64,000 bases of DNA from an uncultured Collinsella sp. (GCA_958423535.1 CATZRJ010000002.1:1-64000), one strand, 5' to 3'. Numbered from the stretch's first letter, positions 17,817-27,880 are shown. The notes: a model not told the origin generated them from the letters alone. Numbers and translations: made by a program.

Positions 17817-18386
17817 TCAGATCCTTTCATGCATATCGAGAACGCGAACGAGCTCATCGGTCGCGCGGTCGAGATCGTCATTCACCACGACGTCGTCGTA
17901 GCGGTCGGCAAGGGCAAGTTCATCGGCGGCGTTTGCCATACGCAGCTCAATCGTCTCGGGCGTCTCGGTACCGCGACCGACCAGGCGATCGCGAAGCACC
18001 TCGAGCGAAGGCGGCTTGATAAAGATCAACACGGCCTCGGGGAAACGCTCCTTGACCTGCAGGGCGCCCTGGACATCAATCTCCAAGATCAGAGACGAGC
18101 CAGAGGCGAGCTTGGATGTGACCTCGCTCACCAACGTGCCGTAGCAGTTGCCGTGGACCTCAGCCCACTCAACAAACTCACCGTTTGCCACGCGGCGGTC
18201 GAACTCCTCGTGCGTCAGGAAAAAGTAGTTGACGCCGTCGACCTCACCTTTGCGTGGTGCTCGAGTGGTAGCCGAAACCGTCAGGCCCAGGTTCGAGCGA
18301 CGCTCGCGCACACGAGTGACGAGCGTGCCCTTGCCTGCACCTGACGGTCCAGAAATCACAAAGAGCTTTGAATCCTGAGCGCTCAC
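17817..18386 (-). CDS. gmk: Guanylate kinase
   Basis: Gmk phosphorylates GMP to GDP with ATP in purine nucleotide metabolism. The P-loop GPSGAGKGT is at residues 13-21. The GMP-binding segment SATTRAPRKGEVDGVNYFF and the lid and FIKPPS motifs follow. The 189-residue length is typical. The start is GTG, immediately following the mihF stop, so the pair are probably coupled. Confidence 0.97.
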   Translation of the reverse strand: MSAQDSKLFVISGPSGAGKGTLVTRVRERRSNLGLTVSATTRAPRKGEVDGVNYFFLTHEEFDRRVANGEFVEWAEVHGNCYGTLVSEVTSKLASGSSLILEIDVQGALQVKERFPEAVLIFIKPPSLEVLRDRLVGRGTETPETIELRMANAADELALADRYDDVVVNDDLDRATDELVRVLDMHERI

Positions 18387-18695
18387 TTATTTGGTCAGCT
18401 GCTCGAGAAGCTGCTCGCGCTGACGGACGCCGAGGCCCTGGACGCGACGGGTAGCGGAGATGCCGAGCTCCTCCATGATCTTGGCGGCCTTGGCCTTGCC
18501 ATAACCGGGCAGAGACTCGATGAGGGTGGAAACCTTCATGCGGGAAGCGATGGGGTCATCGGAGTTGAGCACGGACTCGAGGGACTTCTCGCCCTTCTTG
18601 ATCTGCTCGCGAAGCTCAGCGCGAGCGTGACGTGCGGCGGCAGCCTTCTCAAGAGCCTGCTTGCGCTGCTCGTCGGTAAGCTGAGGGAGTGCCAT
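18387..18695 (-). CDS. mihF: Actinobacterial-type integration host factor
   Basis: mIHF is a small nucleoid-associated DNA-binding protein found in Actinomycetota and unrelated in sequence to HU/IHF-alpha. The 102-residue chain has a Lys/Ala-rich N-terminal helix. Then comes the helix-two-turns-helix region with SLPGYGKAKAAKIMEELGI and the C-terminal GLGVRQREQLLEQL. GGAGG lies 5 bases before the chosen ATG. It heads the operon with gmk, rpoZ and thiI. An imperfect dyad overlaps its probable promoter, which would suit autoregulation. Confidence 0.94.
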   Translation of the reverse strand: MALPQLTDEQRKQALEKAAAARHARAELREQIKKGEKSLESVLNSDDPIASRMKVSTLIESLPGYGKAKAAKIMEELGISATRRVQGLGVRQREQLLEQLTK

Positions 18696-18736
18696 TCGAA
18701 CCTCCAAATAGTTGGGTTATATCTGATTCAATAATT

Positions 18737-18768
18737 GGCATTTTAGCACGTCAAACGCACTAAATGCC
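18737..18768 (-). promoter_or_regulatory. mihF promoter with overlapping dyad
   Basis: TGCTAAAAT (extended -10, 18740-18748) lies 45 bases upstream of mihF. Imperfect inverted arms GGCATTTTAG and CTAAATGCC flank it. Confidence 0.5.
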
Positions 18769-18795
18769 CAATCGACGGCTCCATAGCTTAGACGA

Positions 18796-18890
18796 TACCT
18801 GCGAAAAGTGCAATATACGGAGGTCAAAGTTAAGCCCCTGACCTGCGATTCCACACAAAGGATGGGAAAGTTTTCGCAGGCACAGGGGCT
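18796..18890. repeat. Hairpin-forming inverted repeat between pyrF and mihF
   Basis: AGCCCCTG-AC-CTGCGA (from 18833) pairs with TCGCAGG-CA-CAGGGGCT (ending 18890) around a loop of about 26 bases. A further CCTGCGAAAA copy sits at 18798. It has no poly-T tail, so it is not a standard terminator. It lies just beyond the end of the pyr operon and could protect or stop that transcript. Confidence 0.6.
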
Positions 18891-18935
18891 AATTTGTGTT
18901 AATGAGACCCAAAAGTGGTGACTTGAGGGAATCTA

Positions 18936-19652
18936 TTAGGCGACGTTTTCGACCAGCTCGGCAACGATGGCGTCAAATGCGGCAACCGGGTCGTCGGCAC
19001 CGGTGATGGGTCGGCCCACCACGATGTGGCTCGCACCGCGCTCGATAGCCTGGGAGGGCGTCGCCACGCGGGATTGATCGCCCAAGGCGGCGCCAACCGG
19101 ACGCACGCCCGGAGTCACGATCAGCGCGTCGGGGCCGAGCAGCTCGCGCATGTCATGGGCCTCCATCGGCGAGCACACGATGCCGTCGATGCCGTTGGCC
19201 TGGGCAAGCTTTGCCAGGCGGGCAGCCTCCTCGGCCACTGGCGAGACGACGCCGATCTCGGCCAGCGAATCCTGATTCATGCTCGTGAGCACGGTGATGG
19301 CAACGAGCTTGGCGCGGTCCTCGCGCGCCTCCTCGGCACCCTCACGGCACGCAGCGAGCATAGCACCTGAGCCCAGACCGTGGACCGAAAGCAGGTCGGC
19401 GCCGGCAAGCGAGGCAGAACGGGCGGCACCGCGCACCTGATGCGGAATGTCATGGAACTTGAGATCGAGGAAGACCTTAAAGCCCAGGTCCTTGAACGTC
19501 TTGACGATCTCGGGACCCTCAGCGTAATAGAGCGTCATGCCAACCTTAAGCCAAGCGGCGTGACCAGAAAGCTCGTGGGCGAGCTCGAGCGCACGCTCAC
19601 GGTCACAGTCGAGGGCGACGATAACGCGGTCGCGGGCATCGGTCTCTAGCAT
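18936..19652 (-). CDS. pyrF: Orotidine 5'-phosphate decarboxylase
   Basis: PyrF catalyses the last step of UMP synthesis, decarboxylating OMP. The TIM-barrel protein opens with VIVALDCDRERAL. It carries the catalytic block FLDLKFHDIPHQV with the conserved Lys/Asp residues, and near the end TPGVRPVGAALGDQSRV and GRPITGADDP for phosphate binding. It is 238 residues, normal for group I. Its start overlaps the pyrD stop by 7 bases, and it is the last gene of the pyr operon. Confidence 0.96.
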   Translation of the reverse strand: MLETDARDRVIVALDCDRERALELAHELSGHAAWLKVGMTLYYAEGPEIVKTFKDLGFKVFLDLKFHDIPHQVRGAARSASLAGADLLSVHGLGSGAMLAACREGAEEAREDRAKLVAITVLTSMNQDSLAEIGVVSPVAEEAARLAKLAQANGIDGIVCSPMEAHDMRELLGPDALIVTPGVRPVGAALGDQSRVATPSQAIERGASHIVVGRPITGADDPVAAFDAIVAELVENVA

Positions 19653-20554
19653 TCGAAAGAACCTACCAGCTCGTTGATGTCCTTCACGCCCTGGGACTCC
19701 GCCCAGGCCTCGAGCTCACGTGCGATCTTAATCGAAGCGCACGGATCGACGAAGTTGGCCATGCCGACCGACACGCAGGTGGCGCCGGCCAGGATAAACT
19801 CGGCCGCATCTTCGCCCGTCATGACGCCACCGACACCGTTGATGGGGATATCGACGGCCTGAGCGACCTCCCAGACCATGCGCACGGCGATGTGGTGGCA
19901 CAGCGGGCCCGAAAGGCCGCCCTTGGGCTTGGCCACGCGGGACTTGCGGGTGTGAACGTCGATGGCCATGCCCTGGATAGAGTTGATGACCGAAAGGCCG
20001 TCGGCGCCGGCGGCCTCGAGAGCCTTCGCAATCTCGGCGACGTTAACCGGAGCCATCTTTACGAACAGCGGCTTATCGGTCACCTTACGGCAGGCAGCCA
20101 TAACGGCAGAGGCGCCCTCGGGCGAGGAGCCCATGGCGGCACCGCCGGCGGCGATATTGGGGCAGCTCACGTTGATCTCGTAGCCGGCAGCCCAGGGGCA
20201 CAGCTCGACATACATCTCGAGCGCGCGGACAAACTCCTCGACGGAGTGACCGGCGACCTGGCAGATGACCTGGCAACCGTCCTTGGAGAGCTGCTCGAGC
20301 CACGGACCGGACTCACGGGCAAAGGCAGCCACGCCGGGGTTCTGAAGGCCCACGGAGTTGATCATGCCGCCCGGGATCTCAGCCATGCGGGGCGCGGGGT
20401 TGCCGGGCCAGGGCTCGGCAGCACAACCCTTGGTGGTGATGGCGCCCAGCTGGGAGACATCGAAGAAGTTCTGGAACTGCCAACCGTAGCCAAAGGTACC
20501 GGCTGCGGTGTTGATGGGGTTTTGCATCTTGACGCCGCCGAAATCGACGGCCAT
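19646..20554 (-). CDS. pyrD: Dihydroorotate dehydrogenase B, catalytic subunit
   Basis: This FMN subunit oxidises dihydroorotate to orotate, passing electrons through PyrK to NAD. The product begins MAVDFGGVKMQNPINTAAGT and has the FMN/substrate motifs NVSCPNIAAGG and GVGGVMTGEDAAEFILAG, typical of class 1B. The 302-residue length fits. An in-frame GTG at 20560 would add two residues; the 5' region has no clear Shine-Dalgarno, so the exact start is open. It follows pyrK after about 14 bp. Confidence 0.94.
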   Translation of the reverse strand: MAVDFGGVKMQNPINTAAGTFGYGWQFQNFFDVSQLGAITTKGCAAEPWPGNPAPRMAEIPGGMINSVGLQNPGVAAFARESGPWLEQLSKDGCQVICQVAGHSVEEFVRALEMYVELCPWAAGYEINVSCPNIAAGGAAMGSSPEGASAVMAACRKVTDKPLFVKMAPVNVAEIAKALEAAGADGLSVINSIQGMAIDVHTRKSRVAKPKGGLSGPLCHHIAVRMVWEVAQAVDIPINGVGGVMTGEDAAEFILAGATCVSVGMANFVDPCASIKIARELEAWAESQGVKDINELVGSFEC

Positions 20555-20568
20555 GTTCACAGTACCCA

Positions 20569-21360
20569 CTAGAAGACCACCACCTTGGAAGCATCGAACA
20601 CGGGGCCGCACATGCAGGCGCCCTTCATACCGTCGACCGTCTCGACATTGCAGGTGTTGCAGGCGCCAAAGCCACAGCTCATCATGCGCTCGAGCGACAC
20701 CTCGCAGTACGCACCGGCCTCGGCGGCAGCGGCGGCGACTTTCTTCATCATGACGGCGGGACCGCAGCTGACCACGTAGTCGTAGCCGCCCTCGCCGAGC
20801 AGCTCGGCGGCAGGATCGGTGCAAAAACCGTGCGTGCCGAGCGAGCCGTCGTCGGTGCAAACGTCGACCGTATCGCACAGAGCGCGGAACTCATCGATAC
20901 CCACAGCCTTGGACGCGGTGCCAAAGCCCAGGCACACGTCGACGGCCACACCCTGCTCGGCAAGCTTACCGGCAAGGCACAGCACGGGCGGAACACCGAT
21001 GCCGCCCGCAACGAGCAGCGCTTTCCTGGTGCCCTCGGGCACAAGCCAGCCGCGTCCGCCGGGGCCCAGCAGATTAGAGGTGGAACCGGGGGCCATCTGC
21101 GACAGACGACGGGTGTCGTCGCCCACGACGGCGTACCACAGCTCGACGGTGCCGGCCTGGGCGTCGGCGCGATAGAAGCTCAGGGGCACGCGAAGCAGCG
21201 AGGACGCATCACCGGGCACGGCGATGTTCACAAACTGACCGGGCTTGAGCGCACTTGCAAGCTTGGGGGCCGAGATGACGAGCGAGAAGATGCCGTCGGC
21301 AATCTCCCGGTTCGAGACGACCTCAAAGTCGTGCATGCGTGCAGTGGAAGGTGTGGGCAT
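20569..21360 (-). CDS. pyrK: Dihydroorotate dehydrogenase electron transfer subunit
   Basis: PyrK binds FAD and a 2Fe-2S cluster and carries electrons from PyrD to NAD. A ferredoxin-reductase-like FAD domain (RVPLSFYRAD) comes first, then an NAD-binding domain starting LLVAGGIGVPPVL. The C-terminal iron-sulfur site is CGFGACNTC with a following CMC (spacing C-x4-C-x2-C then C). It is 263 residues. The pyrK-pyrD pairing confirms a type 1B dehydrogenase. Confidence 0.94.
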   Translation of the reverse strand: MPTPSTARMHDFEVVSNREIADGIFSLVISAPKLASALKPGQFVNIAVPGDASSLLRVPLSFYRADAQAGTVELWYAVVGDDTRRLSQMAPGSTSNLLGPGGRGWLVPEGTRKALLVAGGIGVPPVLCLAGKLAEQGVAVDVCLGFGTASKAVGIDEFRALCDTVDVCTDDGSLGTHGFCTDPAAELLGEGGYDYVVSCGPAVMMKKVAAAAAEAGAYCEVSLERMMSCGFGACNTCNVETVDGMKGACMCGPVFDASKVVVF

Positions 21361-21407
21361 AGACGCTCCAATCCCCCATGCGGTTGCATGGTCAAAACGA
21401 ACAGAAA

Positions 21408-21432
21408 GCGCGGCACCGCAAGGGCACCGCGC
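21408..21432 (-). other. GC-rich hairpin between pyrC and pyrK
   Basis: GCGCGG and CCGCGC arms flank a short inner stem in the 92-bp pyrC-pyrK gap. On the minus strand it is followed by a T-rich but interrupted stretch. It may lower or protect distal pyr expression; it is not a strong terminator by eye. Confidence 0.4.
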
Positions 21433-21452
21433 ACAAAAGCGATAAGGCTATG

Positions 21453-22725
21453 CTAGCAGATGCAGCCGTCGGCGAGCGTCTGCTTACCGCCGACAAACAC
21501 ATCGGTGGCACGACCAGTGAGCGTGCGGCCGGCAAAACCGGAGTTCTCGGCACGCGACTCGTATCCATCCTCGCCGACCGTCCAGGTGGCGGACGCGTCG
21601 AACACGGTCAGGTCGGCAACGGAGCCCGCCTTGACCTGAACCTGGTCGAGGCCCAGGATCTCACGCGGCTTGATGGCCATGAGCTCGACCATGCGGCCCA
21701 TACTCATCTTGCCCGTGTTGACCAGCTCGGTGAGTACGAGCGACAGCGAGGTCTCGAGGCCGATCATGCCAAAGGGCGCAAGCTCGAACTCGCGCGCCTT
21801 CTCCCACGGGGTGTGGGGAGCGTGATCGGTGACGATAGCGTCGACGGTGCCGTCGATGACGCCCTGACGGATGGCCTCGGCGTCCTCGTCGGTGCGCAGC
21901 GGCGGGTTGACCTTGAGCGAGGTGTTGTAGGTCTCGTCCAGGTCGTTCTCGGTCAGGAACATGTGGTGCGGAGTAGCCTCGCAGGTAACCTGAACGCCAG
22001 CGGCCTTACCGGCACGCACGATCTCCAGGCCATGGGCGGTGGAGATGTGCTGAATGTGCAGCTTGGCACCGGTCAGCTTGGCGATCTCGATGTCGCGGGC
22101 GATCTGGAGCTCCTCGCCGGCAGCCGGCCAGCCCTCGAGAGCCAGACGGGTCGAGACCTTGCCCTCGTTGATCTGGCCGTGGCCGACCAGGTCCTCGTCC
22201 TGGCAGTGGCTCATAAAGACCTTGCCGAACATCTTGCCGTAGTCCATGCAGCGACGGAGCATGCCCGCGCCCTGCACGCCGCGACCGTCGTCGGTGAAGG
22301 CGACGGCGCCGTGGGCGACCATATCACCCATCTCGGACATGGCCTCGCCCTTAAGACCGCGGGTCATGGCGCCCGACGGATAGACGCGGCAGTGACCGAC
22401 CTCGGCAGCACGGGACTTAACGAACTCCACGACGGTGCCGTTATCGGTGACGGGATCGGTGTTGGGCATGGCGCACACGCCGGTAAAGCCGCCCTTGGCA
22501 GCAGCGCGGGTGCCGCTCTCGATGTCCTCTTTGACCTCGTAGCCGGGCTCACGAAGGTGAACGTGCATATCCACCAGGCCGGGGACGAGGTACTTGCCGG
22601 AAAGGTCGCGGACCTCGGCTCCCTCGACGGCGAGATTCTCGCCGACCTCGGCGATCTTATCGCCGTCAATCAGGACGTCAACGACACCGTCAAGCTCGAC
22701 GGACGGGTCGACGACGTGGGCATTC

Positions 22726-22742
<17 letters not shown>
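21453..22742 (-). CDS. pyrC: Dihydroorotase
   Basis: PyrC cyclises carbamoyl-aspartate to dihydroorotate. The class I amidohydrolase signature VDMHVHLREPG (near residue 55) supplies the zinc-binding His pair. A later DHAPHT motif provides the Asp/His catalytic set. I start at the ATG at 22742 with GGAGG eight bases upstream, giving 429 residues; the upstream in-frame extension runs through pyrB and is not real. The first 17 bases overlap the end of pyrB, suggesting coupling. Confidence 0.96.
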
Positions 22743-24271
<1,529 letters not shown>

Positions 24272-24298
24272 TCACATGTCTTGACTGCTGACACAGTC

Positions 24299-24337
24299 AA
24301 AAAAATAGATGCCCGACCGCTCAAAGCGGACCAGACA
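24299..24337 (-). terminator. Attenuator-like terminator in the pyr leader
   Basis: On the minus strand TGTCTG...CCGCT-TTG-AGCGG...CGGGCA forms a GC-rich hairpin followed within 6 bases by TTTTTTT. It ends about 40 bases before the pyrR start, so it can stop transcription before the operon. Confidence 0.75.
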
Positions 24338-24384
24338 CCCACAGGAAGGGCTGCTCTTTGGCAGCTATGTAATTCCATGTGGGT
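24337..24384 (-). promoter_or_regulatory. Upstream stem-loop of the pyr leader
   Basis: ACCCACA and TGTGGGT (minus strand) close an outer stem; GCTGC and GCAGC close an inner one. Its 3' arm abuts the terminator arm. It is a candidate antiterminator or regulator-binding structure. The published Bacillus PyrR loop consensus is not recognisable here. Confidence 0.45.
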
Positions 24385-24650
24385 ATCTCGTACCCCTTTA
24401 ATGGTCAAGGGATAGTGTAGCCAACCTCGAGCTTAATTGCGAGCATAAATACAGGGCAATCCGTAAACGGAGCCCAATGCTCAATAAACCTATATATATT
24501 TGTGGGACGAGCTTGAAAACGTACGCACGAGCTGGCATAATCCCCTCTGCTGCACGCAAATCGGATCTACGTCCAGGGCCGTGGCGTGAGCACTATCGCC
24601 AAAAGAGAAATATCTCTGTGTAGATTACGCACAGGGAACTGCTTCTGTGC
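24385..24650. other. Divergent intergenic region pyrR / rpmB
   Basis: This AT-richer stretch has no convincing gene. On the minus side TACACT at 24414-24419 is a weak -10 candidate for the pyr leader. On the plus side TTGAAA (24513-24518) and CATAAT (24536-24541), spaced 17 bp, form a good promoter match. A GAGCAT/ATGCTC inverted repeat lies around 24441-24482. Confidence 0.45.
24513..24541 (+). promoter_or_regulatory. Putative upstream promoter of rpmB
   Basis: TTGAAA and CATAAT with a 17-bp spacer, 170 bp before rpmB on the plus strand. It could give a long-leader rpmB transcript or a short RNA. Confidence 0.45.
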
Positions 24651-24656
24651 TATAGT
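24649..24656 (+). promoter_or_regulatory. Extended -10 promoter of rpmB
   Basis: TGCTATAGT (24648-24656) on the plus strand, 54 bases before the rpmB ATG. It is identical to the rpsT nonamer. The -35 is not obvious. Confidence 0.6.
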
Positions 24657-24710
24657 TCAGGCTTGTTTGTTAACGCGACATGTTCGTTTGTCGCCCAAGG
24701 AGGGTCAGTT

Positions 24711-24899
24711 ATGTCCAAAGTTTGCGAAGTTTGCGGTAAGCACCCCGTTGCCGGTCGCTCCATCAGCCACTCTCACCGCGTCACCAACCGTAAGTTCCGC
24801 CCCAACATCCAGCGCGTCTACGTGGTCGTCGATGGTCACCGTCGCAAGATGAACGTTTGCTCCACCTGCCTCAAGTCCGGCAAGGTTGCGCGCTCCTAA
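24711..24899 (+). CDS. rpmB: 50S ribosomal protein L28 (bL28), zinc form
   Basis: bL28 is a small basic protein of the large ribosomal subunit. The 62-residue product begins SKVCEVCGKHP and contains a second pair CSTC, so this is the cysteine-containing, zinc-binding variant. The ATG at 24711 follows AAGGAGGG by six bases; an upstream in-frame ATG has no such site. A strong terminator follows at 24968-25000. Zinc-independent paralogues elsewhere in the genome, if any, cannot be judged here. Confidence 0.96.
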   Translation: MSKVCEVCGKHPVAGRSISHSHRVTNRKFRPNIQRVYVVVDGHRRKMNVCSTCLKSGKVARS

Positions 24900-24967
24900 A
24901 TAAGGTCTTACCAACAAGTACCTCGGACTCTCCGGGTCAAAGACCTCGCGTTCACATAGAACTTACC

Positions 24968-25000
24968 AAAGGCGTCCTCCCCAACGGAGGGCGCCTTTTT
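24968..25000 (+). terminator. Intrinsic terminator after rpmB
   Basis: The arms AAAGGCGTCCTCC and GGAGGGCGCCTTT, with a short loop and one offset, are followed by TTTTT on the plus strand. Confidence 0.85.
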
Positions 25001-25092
25001 GCACTCATTTGGGACAGACTTACATGAGTGAAAGCGCTCATATAAGTCGATCCCCAATGAACGAGGCGATGCACTGGTAATTAGTTTGCTTA

Positions 25093-25120
25093 AAACGTTT
25101 CATTTTATTGAAGCGTTTTA
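25093..25120. promoter_or_regulatory. Operator-like inverted repeat upstream of adhE
   Basis: The arms AAAACGTTTCA and TTGAAGCGTTTT are near-perfect inverted copies (11 bp, one mismatch) around 6 bases. They lie 47 bp upstream of the probable adhE -10. The factor is unknown; it does not fit the catabolite-response consensus exactly. Confidence 0.55.
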
Positions 25121-25164
25121 GTGTGCCTTTTAGAGGAATCTGACCGTTCGCCGAATAATTTCTT

Positions 25165-25172
25165 GCTATCAT
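25165..25172 (+). promoter_or_regulatory. Extended -10 promoter of adhE
   Basis: TTGCTATCAT (25163-25172) contains the TGCTATCAT nonamer also found at pyrH and rpsB. It is 41 bases before the adhE ATG. No strong -35 is seen, which suits an activated promoter. Confidence 0.6.
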
Positions 25173-25212
25173 GCAAGGCGTAGGGTAAATCTCCGATCGC
25201 AAGGAGACACAA

Positions 25213-27861
25213 ATGGTGAAAAAGTCACCGGAAAACACTACTCCCGCAATTGTGGACAACGTAGAGGCGCTTGAGGCTAAGCTCGCTCAGATGCGAGAGG
25301 CCCAGGCGCTTTTTGCTACGTACACGCAGGAGCAGGTCGACAAGATCTTCTATGAGGCCGCCATGGCCGCCAACAAGGCTCGTATCCCGTTGGCGAAGAT
25401 GGCCATCGAGGAGACCGGCCGCGGCGTTCTTGAGGATAAGGTCATCAAGAACCACTACGCCGCAGAGTACATCTACAACGCTTACAAGGACACCAAGACC
25501 TGTGGTGTCCTGGAGCGTGACGAGGCTTACGGCATCACCAAGATCGCCGAGCCCATCGGCATCGTGGGCGCCGTCATCCCGACGACCAACCCCACCTCCA
25601 CCGCGATCTTCAAGACGCTGATCAGCCTGAAGACCCGCAACGCCATCATCATCTCCCCGCACCCGGCTGCCGCCAAGTGCACCATCGCCGCCGCCAAGCT
25701 CGTGCTTGACGCCGCCGTCAAGGCCGGCGCTCCCGAGGGCATCATCGGCTGGGTCGATGTCCCCTCCATCGAGCTGACCAACATGGTCATGCGCGATGTC
25801 GACATCATCCTCGCCACCGGTGGCCCGGGCATGGTCAAGGCCGCCTACTCCTCGGGCAAGCCCGCCCTGGGCGTTGGCGCCGGTAACACCCCGGTCGTCA
25901 TCGATGACACCGCCGACGTGCTGCTCGCCGTCAACTCCATCATCCACTCCAAGACCTTCGACAACGGCATGATCTGCGCTTCCGAGCAGTCCGTGACCGT
26001 CATCGACACCATCTATGACCAGGTCAAGGCCGAGTTCCAGAAGCGCGGCTGCTACTTCGTCAAGCAGGGTGCCGAGATGGAGGCCCTGCGTGCCGCCATG
26101 TTCAAGAACGGCGCTCTCGATCACCGCATCCCCGGCATGGCTGCCGCCAAGATCGCCGAGCTCGCCGGCATCGAGGTTCCCGCCAAGACCAAGATCCTGA
26201 TCGCCGAGGTCACCTCCACTGACCCCGCCAAGGAGGAGTTCTCCCACGAAAAGCTCTCCCCGGTCCTGGCCATGTATCACGCCAAGGACTTCCAGGAGGC
26301 CGTCGACAAGGCCGAGCACCTGGTGCTCGCCGGTGGCCCGGGCCACACCGCCTCTCTGTACGTGCACCCCGCCCAGGCCGAGAAGATCAGCCTGTTCGAG
26401 CACGTCATGAAGGCCTGCCGCATCGTCATCAACACCCCGTCTTCGCACGGCGGCATCGGTGACCTGTACAACTTTGGCATGAAGCCGTCTCTGACCCTGG
26501 GCTGCGGCTCCTGGGGCGGCAACTCCGTCTCCGAGAACGTTGGGGTGAAGCACTTGATCAACGTTAAGACTGTGGCCGAGCGCCGTGAGAACATGCTGTG
26601 GTTCCGCGCTCCCGAGAAGGTCTACTTCAAGAAGGGTTCCACGCCCGTCGCCCTCGACGAGCTCGGTACCGTCATGGGCAAGAAGCGTGCCTTCATCGTC
26701 ACCGACCAGTTCCTCTTCAAGAATGGCAACACCCGCGCCATCGAGGCCAAGCTCGACGAGATGGGCATCGCCCACGACTGCTTCTATGACGTCGAGCCCG
26801 ATCCGTCGCTGCAGTGCGCACGTCGCGGCGCCAAGCAGATGGCCCTCTTTGAGCCGGACGTCATCATCGCCGTCGGCGGTGGCTCCGCTATGGACGCCGG
26901 CAAGATCATGTGGATGATGTACGAGCACCCCGAGTGCAAGTTTGAGGACATGGCCATGGACTTCATGGACATCCGCAAGCGTATCTTCACCTTCCCCGAG
27001 ATGGGCAAGAAGGCCTACTTCGTTGCCGTCCCGACCTCTTCGGGTACCGGCTCCGAGTGCACGCCGTTCGCCATCATCACCGACAAGGAGACCGGCATCA
27101 AGTGGCCGCTCGCCGACTACGCGCTGCTCCCCAACATGGCTATCGTCGACGCCGACAACTGCATGACCGCCCCGCGCGGCCTGACCGCTGCCTCCGGCAT
27201 CGACGTCATGACCCACGCCATCGAGTCCTACGTCTCCATCATGGCTTCCGACTACACCAAGGGCCTCTCCGAGCGCGCTGCTAAGCTCGTCTTCGAGAAC
27301 CTGCCCTCCAGCTTCACGAACGGCGCCAAGGACCCGCATGCCCGCGAGGAGATGCACAACGCCTCCTGCATGGCCGGTATGGCCTTCGCCAACGCCTTCC
27401 TGGGCCTCAACCACTCTATGGCCCACAAGCTCGGCGCTTTCCATCACCTGCCCCACGGTCTCGCCAACGCCGTCATCCTGACCCGCGTTATGCGCTACAA
27501 CGCCGCCGAGGCTCCCGTCAAGATGGGCACGTTCTCCCAGTATCCTTACCCCAACGCGCTGCACAACTACGCCGAGATGGCCAAGTACTGCGGCATCGAG
27601 GGCAAGGATGACAAGGAGGTCTTCGAGAACTTCATCACGAAGCTCGAGGAGCTCAAGGACTTCATCGGCGTCAAGAAGACCATCGCCGACTACGGTGTTG
27701 ACGAGCAGTACTTCCTCGACACCCTCGACGAGATGACCGAGCAGGCATTCAACGACCAGTGCACCGGCGCTAACCCGCGCTACCCGCTCATGAGCGAGAT
27801 CAAGGAGCTCTACCTGGACGCCTACTACGGCCGCGAGCCCCAGGACTACGCCGTCTGCTAG
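25213..27861 (+). CDS. adhE: Bifunctional acetaldehyde-CoA / alcohol dehydrogenase
   Basis: AdhE reduces acetyl-CoA to acetaldehyde and then ethanol, recycling two NADH in mixed-acid fermentation. Residues 1-440 form the CoA-acylating aldehyde dehydrogenase with the catalytic Cys at 255 (NGMICASEQS). A linker near FRAPEKVYF joins it to the iron-dependent alcohol dehydrogenase (about 460-880) with GGGSAMDAGK and the metal His segment HSMAHKLGAFHHLPHG from residue 734. The 882-residue length is normal, and the family forms spirosomes. GGAG lies 9 bases upstream. Codon use is strongly biased to C-ending codons, a sign of high expression. Confidence 0.98.
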   Translation: MVKKSPENTTPAIVDNVEALEAKLAQMREAQALFATYTQEQVDKIFYEAAMAANKARIPLAKMAIEETGRGVLEDKVIKNHYAAEYIYNAYKDTKTCGVLERDEAYGITKIAEPIGIVGAVIPTTNPTSTAIFKTLISLKTRNAIIISPHPAAAKCTIAAAKLVLDAAVKAGAPEGIIGWVDVPSIELTNMVMRDVDIILATGGPGMVKAAYSSGKPALGVGAGNTPVVIDDTADVLLAVNSIIHSKTFDNGMICASEQSVTVIDTIYDQVKAEFQKRGCYFVKQGAEMEALRAAMFKNGALDHRIPGMAAAKIAELAGIEVPAKTKILIAEVTSTDPAKEEFSHEKLSPVLAMYHAKDFQEAVDKAEHLVLAGGPGHTASLYVHPAQAEKISLFEHVMKACRIVINTPSSHGGIGDLYNFGMKPSLTLGCGSWGGNSVSENVGVKHLINVKTVAERRENMLWFRAPEKVYFKKGSTPVALDELGTVMGKKRAFIVTDQFLFKNGNTRAIEAKLDEMGIAHDCFYDVEPDPSLQCARRGAKQMALFEPDVIIAVGGGSAMDAGKIMWMMYEHPECKFEDMAMDFMDIRKRIFTFPEMGKKAYFVAVPTSSGTGSECTPFAIITDKETGIKWPLADYALLPNMAIVDADNCMTAPRGLTAASGIDVMTHAIESYVSIMASDYTKGLSERAAKLVFENLPSSFTNGAKDPHAREEMHNASCMAGMAFANAFLGLNHSMAHKLGAFHHLPHGLANAVILTRVMRYNAAEAPVKMGTFSQYPYPNALHNYAEMAKYCGIEGKDDKEVFENFITKLEELKDFIGVKKTIADYGVDEQYFLDTLDEMTEQAFNDQCTGANPRYPLMSEIKELYLDAYYGREPQDYAVC

Positions 27862-27880
27862 TTTTTAGCACGGTTATTTG

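Noticed and set aside
25093..25120. Exact catabolite-response element (cre) upstream of adhE
   Set aside because: The core lacks the spacing of the TGWAANCGNTNWCA consensus, so I list it only as an unassigned dyad.
25225..27564. Minus-strand open frame of 779 codons opposite adhE
   Set aside because: Same antisense effect, exaggerated by the strong codon bias of adhE. The translated product is low-complexity Gly/Val/Asp/Leu without domains.
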